64,000 nucleotides of DNA from an uncultured Pelagibacteraceae bacterium (GTDB lineage: Bacteria > Pseudomonadota > Alphaproteobacteria > Pelagibacterales > AG-422-B15), in NCBI GenBank assembly GCA_902622985.1, contig CACNSH010000005.1, forward strand, positions 1 to 64,000. The letters run 5' to 3'. Under the pieces are notes generated by a model that saw nothing but the letters and a program-made list of their open reading frames with translations, was not told where the DNA came from and made no database searches. Every line of letters begins with the position of its first letter. Positions within the stretch are counted from its first letter, which is position 1. The translations under genes were made by a program, and so were the position numbers. This document shows, piece by piece, positions 39,794-50,308 of this stretch.

Positions 39794-39816
39794 TATTTAT
39801 TAAAGGAAAAAAATCT

Positions 39817-40839
39817 ATGAGTATTATTAATAATTGGCAGGCATTAATAAAACCTTCAAAACTAAAGCTAATCAGCGATGAAGACACTCAATATAAAGCA
39901 ACTTTAATTGCGGAACCACTTGAAAGGGGTTTTGGATTAACACTTGGAAATGCTCTTAGAAGAGTGCTGTTGTCATCACTACAAGGTACTGCTGTGACAG
40001 CTATTAAAATAGATAATGTTCTTCATGAATTTTCATCTATTGATGGTGTAAGAGAAGACGTTACAGACATAGTGTTAAATATTAAGTCTCTATCTTTAAA
40101 TATGCATTCTGAAGGCGTAAGAAAAATGAATCTCAATGTAACTGGTCCAGGTGAGATTACTGCGGGTATGATAAATACACCATCTGAAATTGATATTATA
40201 AATCCAGAGTTAGTTATCTGTAATCTTGATGACAATACCGAATTTAATATGGAGCTTACCGTAGCAAAAGGTAAAGGTTATGTTGCCGCTGAACATAATA
40301 AGCCAGAAGATTCTGCAATAGGCCTGATTCCGATAGACTCCATATTTAGCCCAGTTAAACAAGTTTCATACAGTATAGAAAATACTAGAGAAGGAAAAGT
40401 TTTGGATTATGACAAGTTAACAATGTCAATTGAAACAAATGGATCAGTATCTCCTGAGGATGCAATTGCTTTTGCGGCACGAATAATTCAAGACCAATTG
40501 CAATCATTTATTAATTTTGAAGAACCTGAAGAGATTCAGGAAGAACCTGATGCATTAGAACCTCAATTTAATAAAAATCTTTTAAGAAAAGTTGAGGAGC
40601 TTGAACTTTCAGTGAGATCAATGAATTGCCTAAGAAATGATAATATTATTTACATTGGAGACCTTGTTCAAAAAAGTGAAATTGAAATGTTACGTACACC
40701 CAATTTTGGTCGTAAGTCTCTAAATGAAATAAAAGAAGTATTAGGCACTATGTCACTATATCTAGGCATGGAAGTACCTAATTGGCCACCTGAAAATATC
40801 GAGGAAATGGCAAGAAAGATTGAAGATCCATATAACTAA
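39817..40839 (+). CDS. rpoA: DNA-directed RNA polymerase subunit alpha
   Basis: A 340-residue alpha subunit. The frame is open from 39763 inside rpsK, but the ATG at 39817, preceded by AAAGGAAAAAAA, gives a normal start, so it is chosen. The N-terminal domain has [21 protein letters not shown] for assembly; the C-terminal domain (about 260-330) has [19 protein letters not shown] and [16 protein letters not shown] for UP elements and activators. Confidence 0.98.
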   Translation: MSIINNWQALIKPSKLKLISDEDTQYKATLIAEPLERGFGLTLGNALRRVLLSSLQGTAVTAIKIDNVLHEFSSIDGVREDVTDIVLNIKSLSLNMHSEGVRKMNLNVTGPGEITAGMINTPSEIDIINPELVICNLDDNTEFNMELTVAKGKGYVAAEHNKPEDSAIGLIPIDSIFSPVKQVSYSIENTREGKVLDYDKLTMSIETNGSVSPEDAIAFAARIIQDQLQSFINFEEPEEIQEEPDALEPQFNKNLLRKVEELELSVRSMNCLRNDNIIYIGDLVQKSEIEMLRTPNFGRKSLNEIKEVLGTMSLYLGMEVPNWPPENIEEMARKIEDPYN

Positions 40840-40841
40840 AA

Positions 40842-41204
40842 ATGAGACACGGAATTGCAAAAAGAAAGTTAAATAGGACATCATCGCATCGGATAGCGAT
40901 GCTTGAGAACATGGCTGTTTCTCTAATTAAAAATGAGACTATTAAAACCACACTTCCAAAAGCAAAGGAATTAAGACCATTTGTTGAAAAAATTATCACT
41001 CTAGGTAAAAAGAATAAAAGTTCATCTAGGGCAAATGCTTTTAACTCGCTTAGAGATAAAGAAGCAGTAACAAAAGTTTTCGGGGATTTATCTGAAAGAT
41101 TCAAAGATAGAAGCGGTGGCTATTGTAGAATTGTAAAAGCCGGTTATCGATCAGGTGATAATGCGCCTATGGCTTACATCCAAATTCTTGATCAAGAAAA
41201 ATAA
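40842..41204 (+). CDS. rplQ: 50S ribosomal protein L17
   Basis: A 120-residue L17 with [20 protein letters not shown] and [20 protein letters not shown]. Last gene of the ribosomal run; no intrinsic terminator is visible in the 45 nt that follow. Confidence 0.98.
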   Translation: MRHGIAKRKLNRTSSHRIAMLENMAVSLIKNETIKTTLPKAKELRPFVEKIITLGKKNKSSSRANAFNSLRDKEAVTKVFGDLSERFKDRSGGYCRIVKAGYRSGDNAPMAYIQILDQEK

Positions 41205-41249
41205 TATCTAATTAATACTAAATTGATTTATCTAAACATATAAATTTAG

Positions 41250-42119
41250 ATGAAATCTAAAAAAACTATAATTGTTGATAGTGCTTCTAACGGGGTGAGA
41301 TTAGACAAGTTTTTAAAAGAAAGATTAAATATTCCTTTTTCATTACTTCACAAAGAGCTCAGAAAAAAATCAATCGAAGTAAATAATAAAAAAAAACTTG
41401 GAAGTTATAGAGTTAAACAAGATGATATTGTTGATGTTTTCAAGGAATTCAAATTAATTCATAAAAATAAACCTTCAATTAAAATACCCAACATACTCAA
41501 GAGAAAAATTAAAAGTTCGGTAGTTTTTCAATCTGACGACTTTATTATTATTAATAAATGGGCTGGAATACCATGTCAGCGTGGATCAAAAATTAATCTA
41601 TCAATTGATGATCTACTTCAATTTTTTAATACTAAATATAGTCATCCTAAGCTAGTGCATCGGCTTGATAAAGACACAACTGGTCTATTGATAATTGCAA
41701 AAAATTCTAATTCAGCAAGGTACTTTCATAAAATTCTGTCTAACCATAAAATAAAGAAAACTTATTATGCAATAGTTGAAAAAAAACCAAAAAATAGAGA
41801 GGGAATACTTAATGATATGCTTCCCAAAAATAAAAAAAATGTTTCCGCTGAAACAAAATATCAAATAATAAAAAAACTGCCTGGAGAATATTTTCTTTTA
41901 AAATTAAATCCTCAATCAGGTAGAAAACATCAAATCAGGCAACATTGTTTTATGAATGGTTTCCCAATCCTTGGTGATAAAAAATATTATATTGAACGTA
42001 ATCAAATAAAATTTTCTAATTTATTTCTACATGCTGGCGCTTTAGAATTCATTGATATGAATAATAAAAAAGTCAAAATAGAGACTGAACTCCCAAATCA
42101 CTTTAGAAAATACTTATAA
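41250..42119 (+). CDS. RluC/RluD-type 23S rRNA pseudouridine synthase
   Basis: A 289-residue enzyme: an N-terminal S4 RNA-binding domain (GVRLDKFLKERLNIPFSLL, residues about 10-70) and a catalytic domain with the signature HRLDKDTTGLLIIAKN containing the essential Asp. GRKHQIRQHC matches the conserved RxHQIRxH block. RluC (positions 955, 2504, 2580) is more likely than RluD from the overall look, but the target cannot be fixed from sequence. Confidence 0.88.
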   Translation: MKSKKTIIVDSASNGVRLDKFLKERLNIPFSLLHKELRKKSIEVNNKKKLGSYRVKQDDIVDVFKEFKLIHKNKPSIKIPNILKRKIKSSVVFQSDDFIIINKWAGIPCQRGSKINLSIDDLLQFFNTKYSHPKLVHRLDKDTTGLLIIAKNSNSARYFHKILSNHKIKKTYYAIVEKKPKNREGILNDMLPKNKKNVSAETKYQIIKKLPGEYFLLKLNPQSGRKHQIRQHCFMNGFPILGDKKYYIERNQIKFSNLFLHAGALEFIDMNNKKVKIETELPNHFRKYL

Positions 42120-42120
42120 A

Positions 42121-42148
42121 TTGATAATTCAGAAATTTTATATAATAT
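42121..42148 (+). promoter_or_regulatory. Candidate promoter close to the pccB start
   Basis: TTGATA (42121-42126) is followed after 16 nt by TAATAT (42143-42148), overlapping a perfect TATAAT at 42141-42146. Transcription would start near 42153-42155 and the ATG is at 42158, so the message would have almost no leader. Confidence 0.45.
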
Positions 42149-42157
42149 AGTTACTTC

Positions 42158-43690
42158 ATGAGTGATATCATCAAATTATTAGAAAAAAAGCGCGAAGAGG
42201 CTAAACTGGGTGGAGGAAAAAGACGAATTGACTCTCAGCACGCAAAAGGCAAATTAACAGCAAGAGAACGAATAGAGGTACTTTTAGATCAAGACACTTT
42301 TGAAGAGTACGATATGTACGTGGAACACCGTACTAACGACTTTGGTATGGCCGATCAGAAGTATGCGGGTGATGGAGTGGTTACCGGTAGTGGAAAAATA
42401 AATGGAAAATTAGTATACGTTTTCAGTCAAGACTTTACAGTTTTTGGGGGCTCATTATCTGAAGCTCATGCAGAAAAAATATGCAAGATAATGGATATGG
42501 CAATGAAAGTTGGAGCTCCTATTATTGGCATAAATGATTCTGGTGGCGCACGTATTCAGGAGGGCGTTGCTTCTTTAGCGGGTTATGCAGAGGTGTTTCA
42601 ACGAAATGTTCTTGCCTCTGGAGTTGTCCCCCAAATTTCAGTAATTATGGGTCCATGTGCGGGTGGAGCCGTGTATTCACCTGCAATGACAGATTTCATA
42701 TTTATGGTTAAAAATACCTCATTCATGTTTGTGACTGGTCCAGATGTTGTAAAGACCGTGACACAAGAAAATGTTACGCAAGAGGAATTGGGAGGGGCTA
42801 AAACACATACTTCAAAGTCTTCTGTAGCTGATGGAGCATTCAACAATGATATTGAAACACTCCAAGAAGTAAAAAGTCTTATTGACTTGCTGCCCTCAAG
42901 CAATCGGGAGAAATCTAAAAATATTAAAGATAGTTTTCAAGACCTAAGCCCAGATTACTCTTTAGATACCCTTGTTCCTGAAAACGCAAATAAACCATAT
43001 GATATGAAGGAACTAATCAATAAAGTAGTTGATAATAACTATTTTTTTGAAATTCAACCTGACTTTGCAAAAAATATTATCACTGGTTTTGGTAGAATTG
43101 AGGGAAGAACAGTCGGATTTGTGGCAAACCAGCCTTTAGTTTTGGCAGGATGTCTTGATATAGACTCTGGTAAAAAAGGAGGCAGGTTTGTAAGATTTTG
43201 TGATTGTTTCAATATACCAATTGTAACTTTTGTTGACGTACCGGGTTTCTTGCCAGGAGTATCTCAGGAACACAATGGTATCATTAAAAATGGTGCCAAG
43301 CTTTTATACGCTTATGCTGAAGCAACCGTTCCGAAAATTACAATAATAACACGTAAGGCTTACGGAGGTGCATATGTCGTAATGGCTTCAAAGCATTTGC
43401 GGGGTGATATTAATTATGCATGGCCAAGTGCAGAAATTGCAGTTATGGGTGCAAAGGGAGCTACTGAAATTTTGTTCAGAAATGAAATTAAGGATAAAAA
43501 GAAAATTGATAAGAGAACACAAGAATATACAGATCAGTTTGTAAATCCATTTATTGCTTCAAAGAGAGGATTTATAGACGATGTAATAAGACCACATTCA
43601 ACACGTCGTCGTATAGCGACAGCGCTTGAAAATCTTAAAGATAAAGAATTATCTTCTCCCTTAAAAAAACACGATAATATACCATTATAA
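42158..43690 (+). CDS. pccB: Propionyl-CoA carboxylase beta subunit
   Basis: A 510-residue carboxyltransferase of the biotin-dependent acyl-CoA carboxylases. Visible: [33 protein letters not shown] and [13 protein letters not shown] in the N-terminal crotonase fold, and [18 protein letters not shown] in the C-terminal one. The PccB-like architecture and the partner pccA 3 nt downstream favour propionyl-CoA over acetyl-CoA. The promoter elements end about 10 nt before the ATG, with no ribosome binding site. Confidence 0.95.
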   Translation: MSDIIKLLEKKREEAKLGGGKRRIDSQHAKGKLTARERIEVLLDQDTFEEYDMYVEHRTNDFGMADQKYAGDGVVTGSGKINGKLVYVFSQDFTVFGGSLSEAHAEKICKIMDMAMKVGAPIIGINDSGGARIQEGVASLAGYAEVFQRNVLASGVVPQISVIMGPCAGGAVYSPAMTDFIFMVKNTSFMFVTGPDVVKTVTQENVTQEELGGAKTHTSKSSVADGAFNNDIETLQEVKSLIDLLPSSNREKSKNIKDSFQDLSPDYSLDTLVPENANKPYDMKELINKVVDNNYFFEIQPDFAKNIITGFGRIEGRTVGFVANQPLVLAGCLDIDSGKKGGRFVRFCDCFNIPIVTFVDVPGFLPGVSQEHNGIIKNGAKLLYAYAEATVPKITIITRKAYGGAYVVMASKHLRGDINYAWPSAEIAVMGAKGATEILFRNEIKDKKKIDKRTQEYTDQFVNPFIASKRGFIDDVIRPHSTRRRIATALENLKDKELSSPLKKHDNIPL

Positions 43691-43693
43691 TTA

Positions 43694-45685
43694 ATGATTA
43701 AAAAAATTCTAATTGCGAATAGAGGAGAAATTGCGTGCAGAGTTATACGTACAGCAAGAAAGTTGAATATCAATACGGTAGCTGTTTATTCTGATGCTGA
43801 TAAAGATTCTTTGTTTGTGAAGCAGGCAGATGAGTCTTACCATATAGGAGGCTCTCAGCCAGCTGAGTCTTATTTAGATATTAATAAAATCATTGATATT
43901 GCAAAAAAATCAAAGGCTGACGCAGTTCATCCAGGATACGGATTTTTATCTGAAAATGCAGCTTTTGTTAAAAGACTGGCTAAAGAGAAAATAAAATTTA
44001 TTGGCCCCAATCCTAATGCTATAAAAAAAATGGGAGACAAAATTGAATCTAAAAATCTTGCAATAAAACTTAAATTAAACGTAATACCCGGTCATACCGC
44101 TCCGGTAAAAAACTCAAAAGAAGCATTAAAAATCTCAAATAAAATTGGATACCCGGTCTTACTAAAGGCATCAGCTGGAGGTGGCGGTAAAGGAATGAGA
44201 ATAGTAAGAAAAAATAGTGAATTAGAAGAAAATTTTAATGCCGCAAAGAGTGAGTCAAAGAAAAGCTTTGGGGATGATCGTGTGTTCATTGAAAAATATA
44301 TAGAGCAACCAAGACATATTGAGATACAAATTCTTTGTGACAAATATGGAAATCAAGTTCATTTAGGTGAGAGAGAATGCTCAATTCAAAGGAGATATCA
44401 AAAAGTTATTGAGGAGTGCCCGTCGCCATTTGTAGATGAAGAAATGAGAAATGAAATGGCTGCACAAGCTTTAACCCTTGCAAAGGAAGTTAAATACGAC
44501 TCAGCGGGGACCGTAGAATTTGTAGTAGATGCTAAAAAAAATTTTTATTTTCTTGAGATGAACACAAGACTTCAAGTTGAACATCCTGTTTCTGAGCTTG
44601 TTACAGGCGTAGATCTGGTTGAACAAATGATTTATTGCGCAGATAATAAAAAGTTAAATATATCTCAAAAAGATATTAACCTTAAAGGCTGGTCAGTTGA
44701 GTCTCGTATTTATGCCGAAGATCCAACTAAAGATTTTTTACCTTCAATTGGTAGAGTGACTGAATACATAGAGCCATCAAAAATCGAAGATAAAGATCAA
44801 ATTATTAGGAACGATACAGGTATAAATCCTGGATCTGAAGTTTCTTTATTTTATGATCCTATGATATCAAAGCTAGCGGTTCACAGTAAGGATAGAGCAA
44901 CTGCAATAGACTTAATGATCAAGTCACTGCAAAATTATTACTTATCAGGAGTTGAAAATAATATTGAATTTCTGATTTCAATTTTAGATGAAAAAAAATT
45001 TAGAAACGGCAAAATAAGTACAAATTTTATCAAAGAAAAATTCCCTAAGGGTTACTATTCTAATCATAATTTAAGTGAATATAAGAAACACAGAATTGCA
45101 ATTTTTGCTCAGGTTTTATTTATATTCCAATTACAAAGCAAGATATTAACTTCAAATGATTTTGTAATAAAGGTAGGAGAAGATTTTCTTAACCTCAATG
45201 TTACAGAATCTAAGTTTGAAAAAGAAAGATTTTATGGAACCTTTAAAATAGAAAAAAAAGAGTATGAGATTGAAACATCTATAAAGCTAAACGAGAGGTT
45301 ATGTCAGGTACGTATAAATGAGCAAATAGAGTATTTTAAATTAAATAAACTTGTAAACCTTAACTCTTCGGATGTCAGTTACTATGATTGTAGATGTCAG
45401 ACCGTAGTTGTAAGTAAGCAACATGAAACTTACATAAGGCTTATGCCAAAAATAAAATTAGAAGATTTATCAAAAAAATTAATTTCTCCAATGCCCGGTC
45501 TAATCAAATCAATAGACGTATCTGAAGGACAAAAAGTCAAAAGTGGAGATCAATTGCTAATCATCGAAGCAATGAAAATGGAAAATATTTTAAAAAGTGA
45601 AAAAGACTGCGTAATTGATAAAGTTCTAATAAAGCCAGGTGATAGTGTGGGCGCTGATGAGGAGCTTATTCTATTTTCTAAATAG
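43694..45685 (+). CDS. pccA: Propionyl-CoA carboxylase alpha subunit (biotin carboxylase + biotin carrier)
   Basis: A 663-residue protein with the biotin carboxylase part (ILIANRGEIACRVIRTARK, ATP-grasp with LLKASAGGGGKGMRIV, FLEMNTRLQVEHPV), the BT linker domain, and a C-terminal biotinyl domain with EAMKMEN, biotin on K628. Together with PccB it carboxylates propionyl-CoA to methylmalonyl-CoA. No mutase or epimerase is in the window. Its end overlaps the convergent dioxygenase gene by 8 nt. Confidence 0.96.
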   Translation: MIKKILIANRGEIACRVIRTARKLNINTVAVYSDADKDSLFVKQADESYHIGGSQPAESYLDINKIIDIAKKSKADAVHPGYGFLSENAAFVKRLAKEKIKFIGPNPNAIKKMGDKIESKNLAIKLKLNVIPGHTAPVKNSKEALKISNKIGYPVLLKASAGGGGKGMRIVRKNSELEENFNAAKSESKKSFGDDRVFIEKYIEQPRHIEIQILCDKYGNQVHLGERECSIQRRYQKVIEECPSPFVDEEMRNEMAAQALTLAKEVKYDSAGTVEFVVDAKKNFYFLEMNTRLQVEHPVSELVTGVDLVEQMIYCADNKKLNISQKDINLKGWSVESRIYAEDPTKDFLPSIGRVTEYIEPSKIEDKDQIIRNDTGINPGSEVSLFYDPMISKLAVHSKDRATAIDLMIKSLQNYYLSGVENNIEFLISILDEKKFRNGKISTNFIKEKFPKGYYSNHNLSEYKKHRIAIFAQVLFIFQLQSKILTSNDFVIKVGEDFLNLNVTESKFEKERFYGTFKIEKKEYEIETSIKLNERLCQVRINEQIEYFKLNKLVNLNSSDVSYYDCRCQTVVVSKQHETYIRLMPKIKLEDLSKKLISPMPGLIKSIDVSEGQKVKSGDQLLIIEAMKMENILKSEKDCVIDKVLIKPGDSVGADEELILFSK

Positions 45686-46763
45686 CCAAAGTTTTTAATT
45701 TGCTCTGAAAAATATCTCTATCCATGTAGCCTTGTCTAAAGTAGCGACAATTTTTAGTATCTCTATATGCACCCCTTCCATGCAATACACGATAATTATC
45801 TAAAATTAACATGTCACCTGGTCGTTGTTTAATGCGAATATTATTTTTTTTGTCCTTTATTAAATCCCATAACTTTCTTCTTGCATTAATATAATCGTCT
45901 ATTTTTTTATTTTTATCGAATGGAATTAATTCAGTTCTATTATTGTACCTTACTTGTATTACATTATTCATATCATCTAACTCGATCAGCTTACATTTAT
46001 TTTCTAACCAGGCATTTTCATCTTTATATCTAAAAAAGGTATTGAAAGTTGTAAGCGTATTAAAGAATTGTTTATGTTTATCTCGCAAAATTTTTGCAAC
46101 ATTAAAACCGTCAACTATTGTGTTTTCTCCACCTATTGAAGCGTTTTCTATGCAGTGTAAAAAAATATAACCTTGTGTAGGGAAGCGATATGGATTGTCA
46201 GTATGGTTCTCTAGTGCTCTTGTTGTCATAGTTAAGTCATAGGCTTTTTTTATATTTTTAACGTCAGCAATACCACCCCAATTTGTTTTTTTAACTGGCC
46301 CAATAAGTTTCATAAGTTCGTTTAAACCATTCTTAGTTTTTGGAATATTTCTGACTAAACAAAAACCAAATGTTTCAACGGATAATAAAATGTCAGATAA
46401 CATTTTTTCATTTATAAGCAGAAAGTTATATTTTGGAATTTTAATACTATCTTTATTCCATAAACATTTTTTGGACTTGAATTCTCCAGATTCTAGTTGA
46501 TTATAGAGATAGCCAAATTGATACGAATGTTTTGAATTATCTGAAAATTGAATCTGTAAAACATTATTGTTTATTTTGGCGGATTTAACGTATAAATGTT
46601 CATCTATCTCCGCTGCTTCTATTAATAGTTGATTTGTATAATTATCTCTTATCTCGCTGTTCGTACTATGCTCATAAAGCCATTGAGCATTTACTTCATA
46701 GTTCTTATATTTATTTTTGAGATTGATAGTTTTTTTATTATTTTTTACAGAAGTAAAGTTCAT
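45678..46763 (-). CDS. Gamma-butyrobetaine-hydroxylase-like Fe(II)/2-oxoglutarate dioxygenase
   Basis: A 361-residue member of the TauD/BBOX group. The facial triad is H187-x-D189 (ENHTDNPYRFP) and H328 (DNYRVLHGR), and R339-type Arg residues near the C terminus can bind 2-oxoglutarate. Residues 1-90 resemble the N-terminal domain of gamma-butyrobetaine hydroxylase, but the Cys cluster that binds zinc in the human enzyme after the WLRDN segment is missing (here WLYEHSTNSE). The substrate may be gamma-butyrobetaine (giving carnitine), trimethyllysine, or another betaine. The gene lies 1 nt after lipB on the same strand. Confidence 0.82.
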   Translation of the reverse strand: MNFTSVKNNKKTINLKNKYKNYEVNAQWLYEHSTNSEIRDNYTNQLLIEAAEIDEHLYVKSAKINNNVLQIQFSDNSKHSYQFGYLYNQLESGEFKSKKCLWNKDSIKIPKYNFLLINEKMLSDILLSVETFGFCLVRNIPKTKNGLNELMKLIGPVKKTNWGGIADVKNIKKAYDLTMTTRALENHTDNPYRFPTQGYIFLHCIENASIGGENTIVDGFNVAKILRDKHKQFFNTLTTFNTFFRYKDENAWLENKCKLIELDDMNNVIQVRYNNRTELIPFDKNKKIDDYINARRKLWDLIKDKKNNIRIKQRPGDMLILDNYRVLHGRGAYRDTKNCRYFRQGYMDRDIFQSKLKTLAI

Positions 46764-46764
46764 T

Positions 46765-47385
46765 TTAATTAAAATATTTAACTAGAGTTTTTTCAATTGT
46801 TTTATCAATTTCCTTACTCTTTATATTATAACCTAAATCTGAAAAACTAGTGACAAATTTGCTACTCATTCCACATGGCTTGATACCTTCGTAGTGACTT
46901 AAATCTGGATTTATATTTATTGAAAAACCATGGTAAGTAACCCATTTTTTTACCTTTAGACCGATACTGGCAATTTTATAGAGTTGACCATTATCCTTTT
47001 TAACGAATACTCCATGATGATCAGGTATTGCTTCTGCAACAATGTGAAAATTACTTAGAATTTCTATGATCAATTTTTCAAGTTGGTTTACAAAAAACTT
47101 AATGTCTTTTTTTCTATTATTTAAATTGATCATAAGGTAGACAACTCTTTGTCCAGGGCCATGATAAGTATATTTTCCTCCCCGATTAGTCTTAATTACA
47201 GGTATTTTATTATTATTAAGAAGGTCACTTTTATGATCAGTAGATCCTGATGTATATATCGCTGGATGACTTAAGAGCCAAACTAGTTCGTCATTCTGGT
47301 TTTTAATTATTTCATTCACTCTATTTTCCATATATTTAAGACTTTTTAAGTAGTCTTGAGCTGAATTATCGATCTTAATTTCCAT
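46765..47385 (-). CDS. lipB: Octanoyl-[ACP]:protein N-octanoyltransferase
   Basis: Transfers octanoate from ACP to lipoyl domains. The 206-residue protein has RGGKYTYHGPGQ at 68-79, the catalytic Lys K137 (KIASIG) and the catalytic Cys C171 (PCGM). The partner lipA is not in the window. It is first of a two-gene transcript with the dioxygenase gene and is divergent from mgtE (43-nt gap). Confidence 0.95.
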   Translation of the reverse strand: MEIKIDNSAQDYLKSLKYMENRVNEIIKNQNDELVWLLSHPAIYTSGSTDHKSDLLNNNKIPVIKTNRGGKYTYHGPGQRVVYLMINLNNRKKDIKFFVNQLEKLIIEILSNFHIVAEAIPDHHGVFVKKDNGQLYKIASIGLKVKKWVTYHGFSININPDLSHYEGIKPCGMSSKFVTSFSDLGYNIKSKEIDKTIEKTLVKYFN

Positions 47386-47428
47386 GTTTTTCTGGATAAT
47401 AACCTAAATTGATGTACATGTTTTTATT

Positions 47429-48805
47429 ATGAATAATATTGTAAATGAACCTCCTCAAAATGAGAATATTACATTTAATAATCAATTAATTAATGATGTA
47501 ATAAATTTTTGCAATAACAAAGAAAAAGATAAACTAACCAATATTATTTCTCCTCTTCATCCAGCAGATTTGGCTGATCTCTTTACTTTTCTTAGTAAAG
47601 AGCAACGATCTTACATTCTTAATAATCTTAGTGAAGACCGCTATACAGATGTTCTTGCTGAGCTAGATGACACTATTATTGATGAAACAGTTCAAGAATT
47701 AGAGGATACTAAAGTAGTTCGCTCCATTAGTGAGATGGAGACAGATGATGCAATTAACCTCATTGAGTCTTTGGAGCCAGCAGCTCAAAAGAAAATTTTA
47801 GACCAAGTAAACCCCACAGAGAGAGAAATTTTACAAGAAAGTCTTAATTACCCTGAAGATACTGCTGGAAGAAGAATGCAAAAAGAATTTGTTTCAATGC
47901 CAGGCTTTTGGACAGTAGGGCAGGCTATTGATCATTTAAGAGAACAAATTGACTTACCCGATGAATTCTATGAACTTTTTATTGTTGACCCGAGTAATAA
48001 ACCGTTGGGGAGCGCTTCAGTTTCTAAAGTTCTGAAGTCACGTAGAGATACAAAATTAAATGAAATTTTAGAAGAAAACCCAAAATTTGTTAAGGCATCT
48101 ATGGATCAAGAAGAAGTAGCACTTTTCTTTGAGCAATACTCTTTGGTGTCAGCTGGAGTTGTCGATGACCAAAATAGATTAATTGGAAGAATTACTGCAG
48201 ATGATATTGTGTGGGTTGTTCAAGAAGAAGCAGAAGAAGATATTTTGAGGTTGGGGGGTGTTTCAGAAAGTGAGATGAACCAATCCATTGGAAGATCAAC
48301 GAGGCGACGATTTATATGGTTATTTCTAAATTTATTAACTGCAATTCTTGCATCTTATGTAATAAGTCTGTTTGATGCCAGTATTGAGAAAATGGTAGCA
48401 TTGGCGATTTTAATGCCAATTGTTGCATCAATGGGTGGCAATGCAGGAACACAAACGTTAACACTAACCGTGAGAGCTATCGCAACTAAAGAATTAGTAG
48501 ATAACAATAGAAGAAAAGTATTTTTCAAAGAAATTGCGATATCAATATTAAATGGAATTTTATTTGCGATTATAACAGGGTTTGCTGCTTGGATTTGGTT
48601 TTCTGATATTAGTTTATCTATAATTGTTGGAGCAGCAATGGTAATAAATATTTTATCTGCAGGTTTGTTTGGTTTCCTAATTCCATATATTTTTAATAAA
48701 GTTAAAATTGATCCCGCTTTGGCATCAAGTGTGTTTGTAACAACAATAACTGATGTATTTGGATTTTTATCTTTTCTAGGGCTCGCTTCAATTTATTTAT
48801 TTTAG
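47429..48805 (+). CDS. mgtE: Magnesium transporter MgtE
   Basis: A 458-residue inner-membrane Mg channel: an N-terminal helical superhelix domain (LHPADLADLFTFL), two CBS domains (about 140-260) that gate by sensing cytosolic Mg, and five C-terminal membrane helices. The pore motif region MPIVASMGGNAGTQTLTLTVRAIA, shortened GGNAGTQTL, is intact. Its stop overlaps that of the convergent panC. Confidence 0.96.
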   Translation: MNNIVNEPPQNENITFNNQLINDVINFCNNKEKDKLTNIISPLHPADLADLFTFLSKEQRSYILNNLSEDRYTDVLAELDDTIIDETVQELEDTKVVRSISEMETDDAINLIESLEPAAQKKILDQVNPTEREILQESLNYPEDTAGRRMQKEFVSMPGFWTVGQAIDHLREQIDLPDEFYELFIVDPSNKPLGSASVSKVLKSRRDTKLNEILEENPKFVKASMDQEEVALFFEQYSLVSAGVVDDQNRLIGRITADDIVWVVQEEAEEDILRLGGVSESEMNQSIGRSTRRRFIWLFLNLLTAILASYVISLFDASIEKMVALAILMPIVASMGGNAGTQTLTLTVRAIATKELVDNNRRKVFFKEIAISILNGILFAIITGFAAWIWFSDISLSIIVGAAMVINILSAGLFGFLIPYIFNKVKIDPALASSVFVTTITDVFGFLSFLGLASIYLF

Positions 48806-49635
48806 ATTTTTATATTGTCAATTAATCGAGTATTTCCTATTTTAGCCGCAATAAATATTCTTGATTTATCACTTATTTTTTTTCGAACAGAGAGATCATC
48901 ATTTAATACAGTCAGATAATCAATTTTATCAACACCATGATCTATCAGGACTTTTTTTGTGTGATTAAGTATTTTATTAATCTTTAACTTGGTTCTAACC
49001 AAAGGAGGTAATTTTTTAAGTAATTTGTTGATTTTAATAGCAATTTTAAATTCCTGACCACTTAAGTATTTATTTCTTGATGAAAGTGGAAGCCCATTTC
49101 TATCCCTAACAGTTTTAACACATATTATCCTTGTATTTAATTTTAATGACTCAGTCATTTTTTTAATTACTAAATACTGTTGATAATCTTTTTCACCAAA
49201 AAATGCCGCGTCTGGCTGCACTATATCAAAAAGTTTAAGTACAATATTTTTTACACCTGGAAAGTAATTTGGCCTTGATTTACCACATAGTCGTTTCTCA
49301 ATTGCAAACTGTGGACAATTATGATTTGTTTTATGGGAGAGAATTTGTTTTTGTATTGGAGTAAAGACAATATCAGCACCGTATTTTTTTAAAACTTTAA
49401 GATCATTTTTGAGCGTCCTTGGGTAATCTTTATAATCTTCTTTTGGTCCAAATTGTGTAGGATTAACAAAAATACTAACTACAACAATTGATTTCAGTTT
49501 TTTTGACTCCTTTACTAATTTTATATGTCCTGCATGTAGAGCTCCCATTGTGGGTGTTAAGTGAACTTTAAAACCATCGCTTCTATATCGATTTAGGATT
49601 TTATCGAGATATTTTATACTCTTAACTAATTTCAT
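48802..49635 (-). CDS. panC: Pantothenate synthetase
   Basis: Joins pantoate and beta-alanine using ATP. PTMGALHAGH is the nucleotide-binding HxGH-type segment; FVNPTQFGPKEDYKDYPR, FGEKDYQQ and GLPLSSRNKYLS follow. The frame is open to an ATG at 49668, but the ATG at 49635 (MKLVKSIKYL) gives the normal 277 residues and reduces the overlap with the upstream phosphodiesterase gene to 14 nt, so it is preferred. No panB or panD is nearby. Confidence 0.95.
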   Translation of the reverse strand: MKLVKSIKYLDKILNRYRSDGFKVHLTPTMGALHAGHIKLVKESKKLKSIVVVSIFVNPTQFGPKEDYKDYPRTLKNDLKVLKKYGADIVFTPIQKQILSHKTNHNCPQFAIEKRLCGKSRPNYFPGVKNIVLKLFDIVQPDAAFFGEKDYQQYLVIKKMTESLKLNTRIICVKTVRDRNGLPLSSRNKYLSGQEFKIAIKINKLLKKLPPLVRTKLKINKILNHTKKVLIDHGVDKIDYLTVLNDDLSVRKKISDKSRIFIAAKIGNTRLIDNIKI

Positions 49636-50308
49636 TATGTATATCTTCAAAAATAATATTATCCGCAAACTTCTTTGACAAATTATACTTTTTCATATTA
49701 TTAATTGTCCAGGTTAATAGTGGAATATTTTTCTTTCTTATACTTTGAATATTTCTCATATTTATTTTTTCTACATCAACCGCTAAAAAATTAATGCCGA
49801 GATGAGAAATCTCTTTTAAATCGATGTTATCATTACTAGTTATTAGGCCTGTTTTATAAAATGGAGCATTGATTTTAAACCATTCACACATTTTATAATC
49901 AAATGACTGCAAAGCAATTTCCCCATTGTAAGCTCGAATTATTTCGATTAACCTTTCTTCAATTTCAGGATTAAAACCAGATTTTATTTCAATTAAAATA
50001 GGTGTTTTGCCATCTACTAAATGTAGCATCTCATCGAGTGATGGTATTTTACAATCTGTGTTTAAAAGCTTTAGTTTTCTTATTTCGTTTGTACTTAGAT
50101 CATTAATATTAGAATTTATTCCGCACATCCTTTTTAAATCGTAATCATGAAATACTATAATTTCTTTATCCTTAGATAAGACAATATCACATTCTATTGC
50201 AAGGTTGTGTTCCATTGCATTTTCAAATGCTTCCAAAGAATTTTCAATGATTAATTTTTTATCATGAAGGCCTCTATGGGCAATCGGACGATCAAGAAAA
50301 GGTTTCAT
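49622..50308 (-). CDS. ugpQ: Glycerophosphodiester phosphodiesterase
   Basis: The 228-residue protein has the GDPD TIM-barrel motifs: IAHRGLHD near 9-16 (catalytic His), a second block ECDIVLSKDKEIIVFHDYDL with the metal-binding Glu/Asp and second His, and ILIEIKSG. It has no signal peptide, so it is cytosolic like UgpQ. It would release glycerol 3-phosphate from deacylated phospholipids, linking with the glycerol metabolism at 7100. The start shares a base with the RidA-like gene's stop. Confidence 0.9.
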   Translation of the reverse strand: MKPFLDRPIAHRGLHDKKLIIENSLEAFENAMEHNLAIECDIVLSKDKEIIVFHDYDLKRMCGINSNINDLSTNEIRKLKLLNTDCKIPSLDEMLHLVDGKTPILIEIKSGFNPEIEERLIEIIRAYNGEIALQSFDYKMCEWFKINAPFYKTGLITSNDNIDLKEISHLGINFLAVDVEKINMRNIQSIRKKNIPLLTWTINNMKKYNLSKKFADNIIFEDIHNEIS

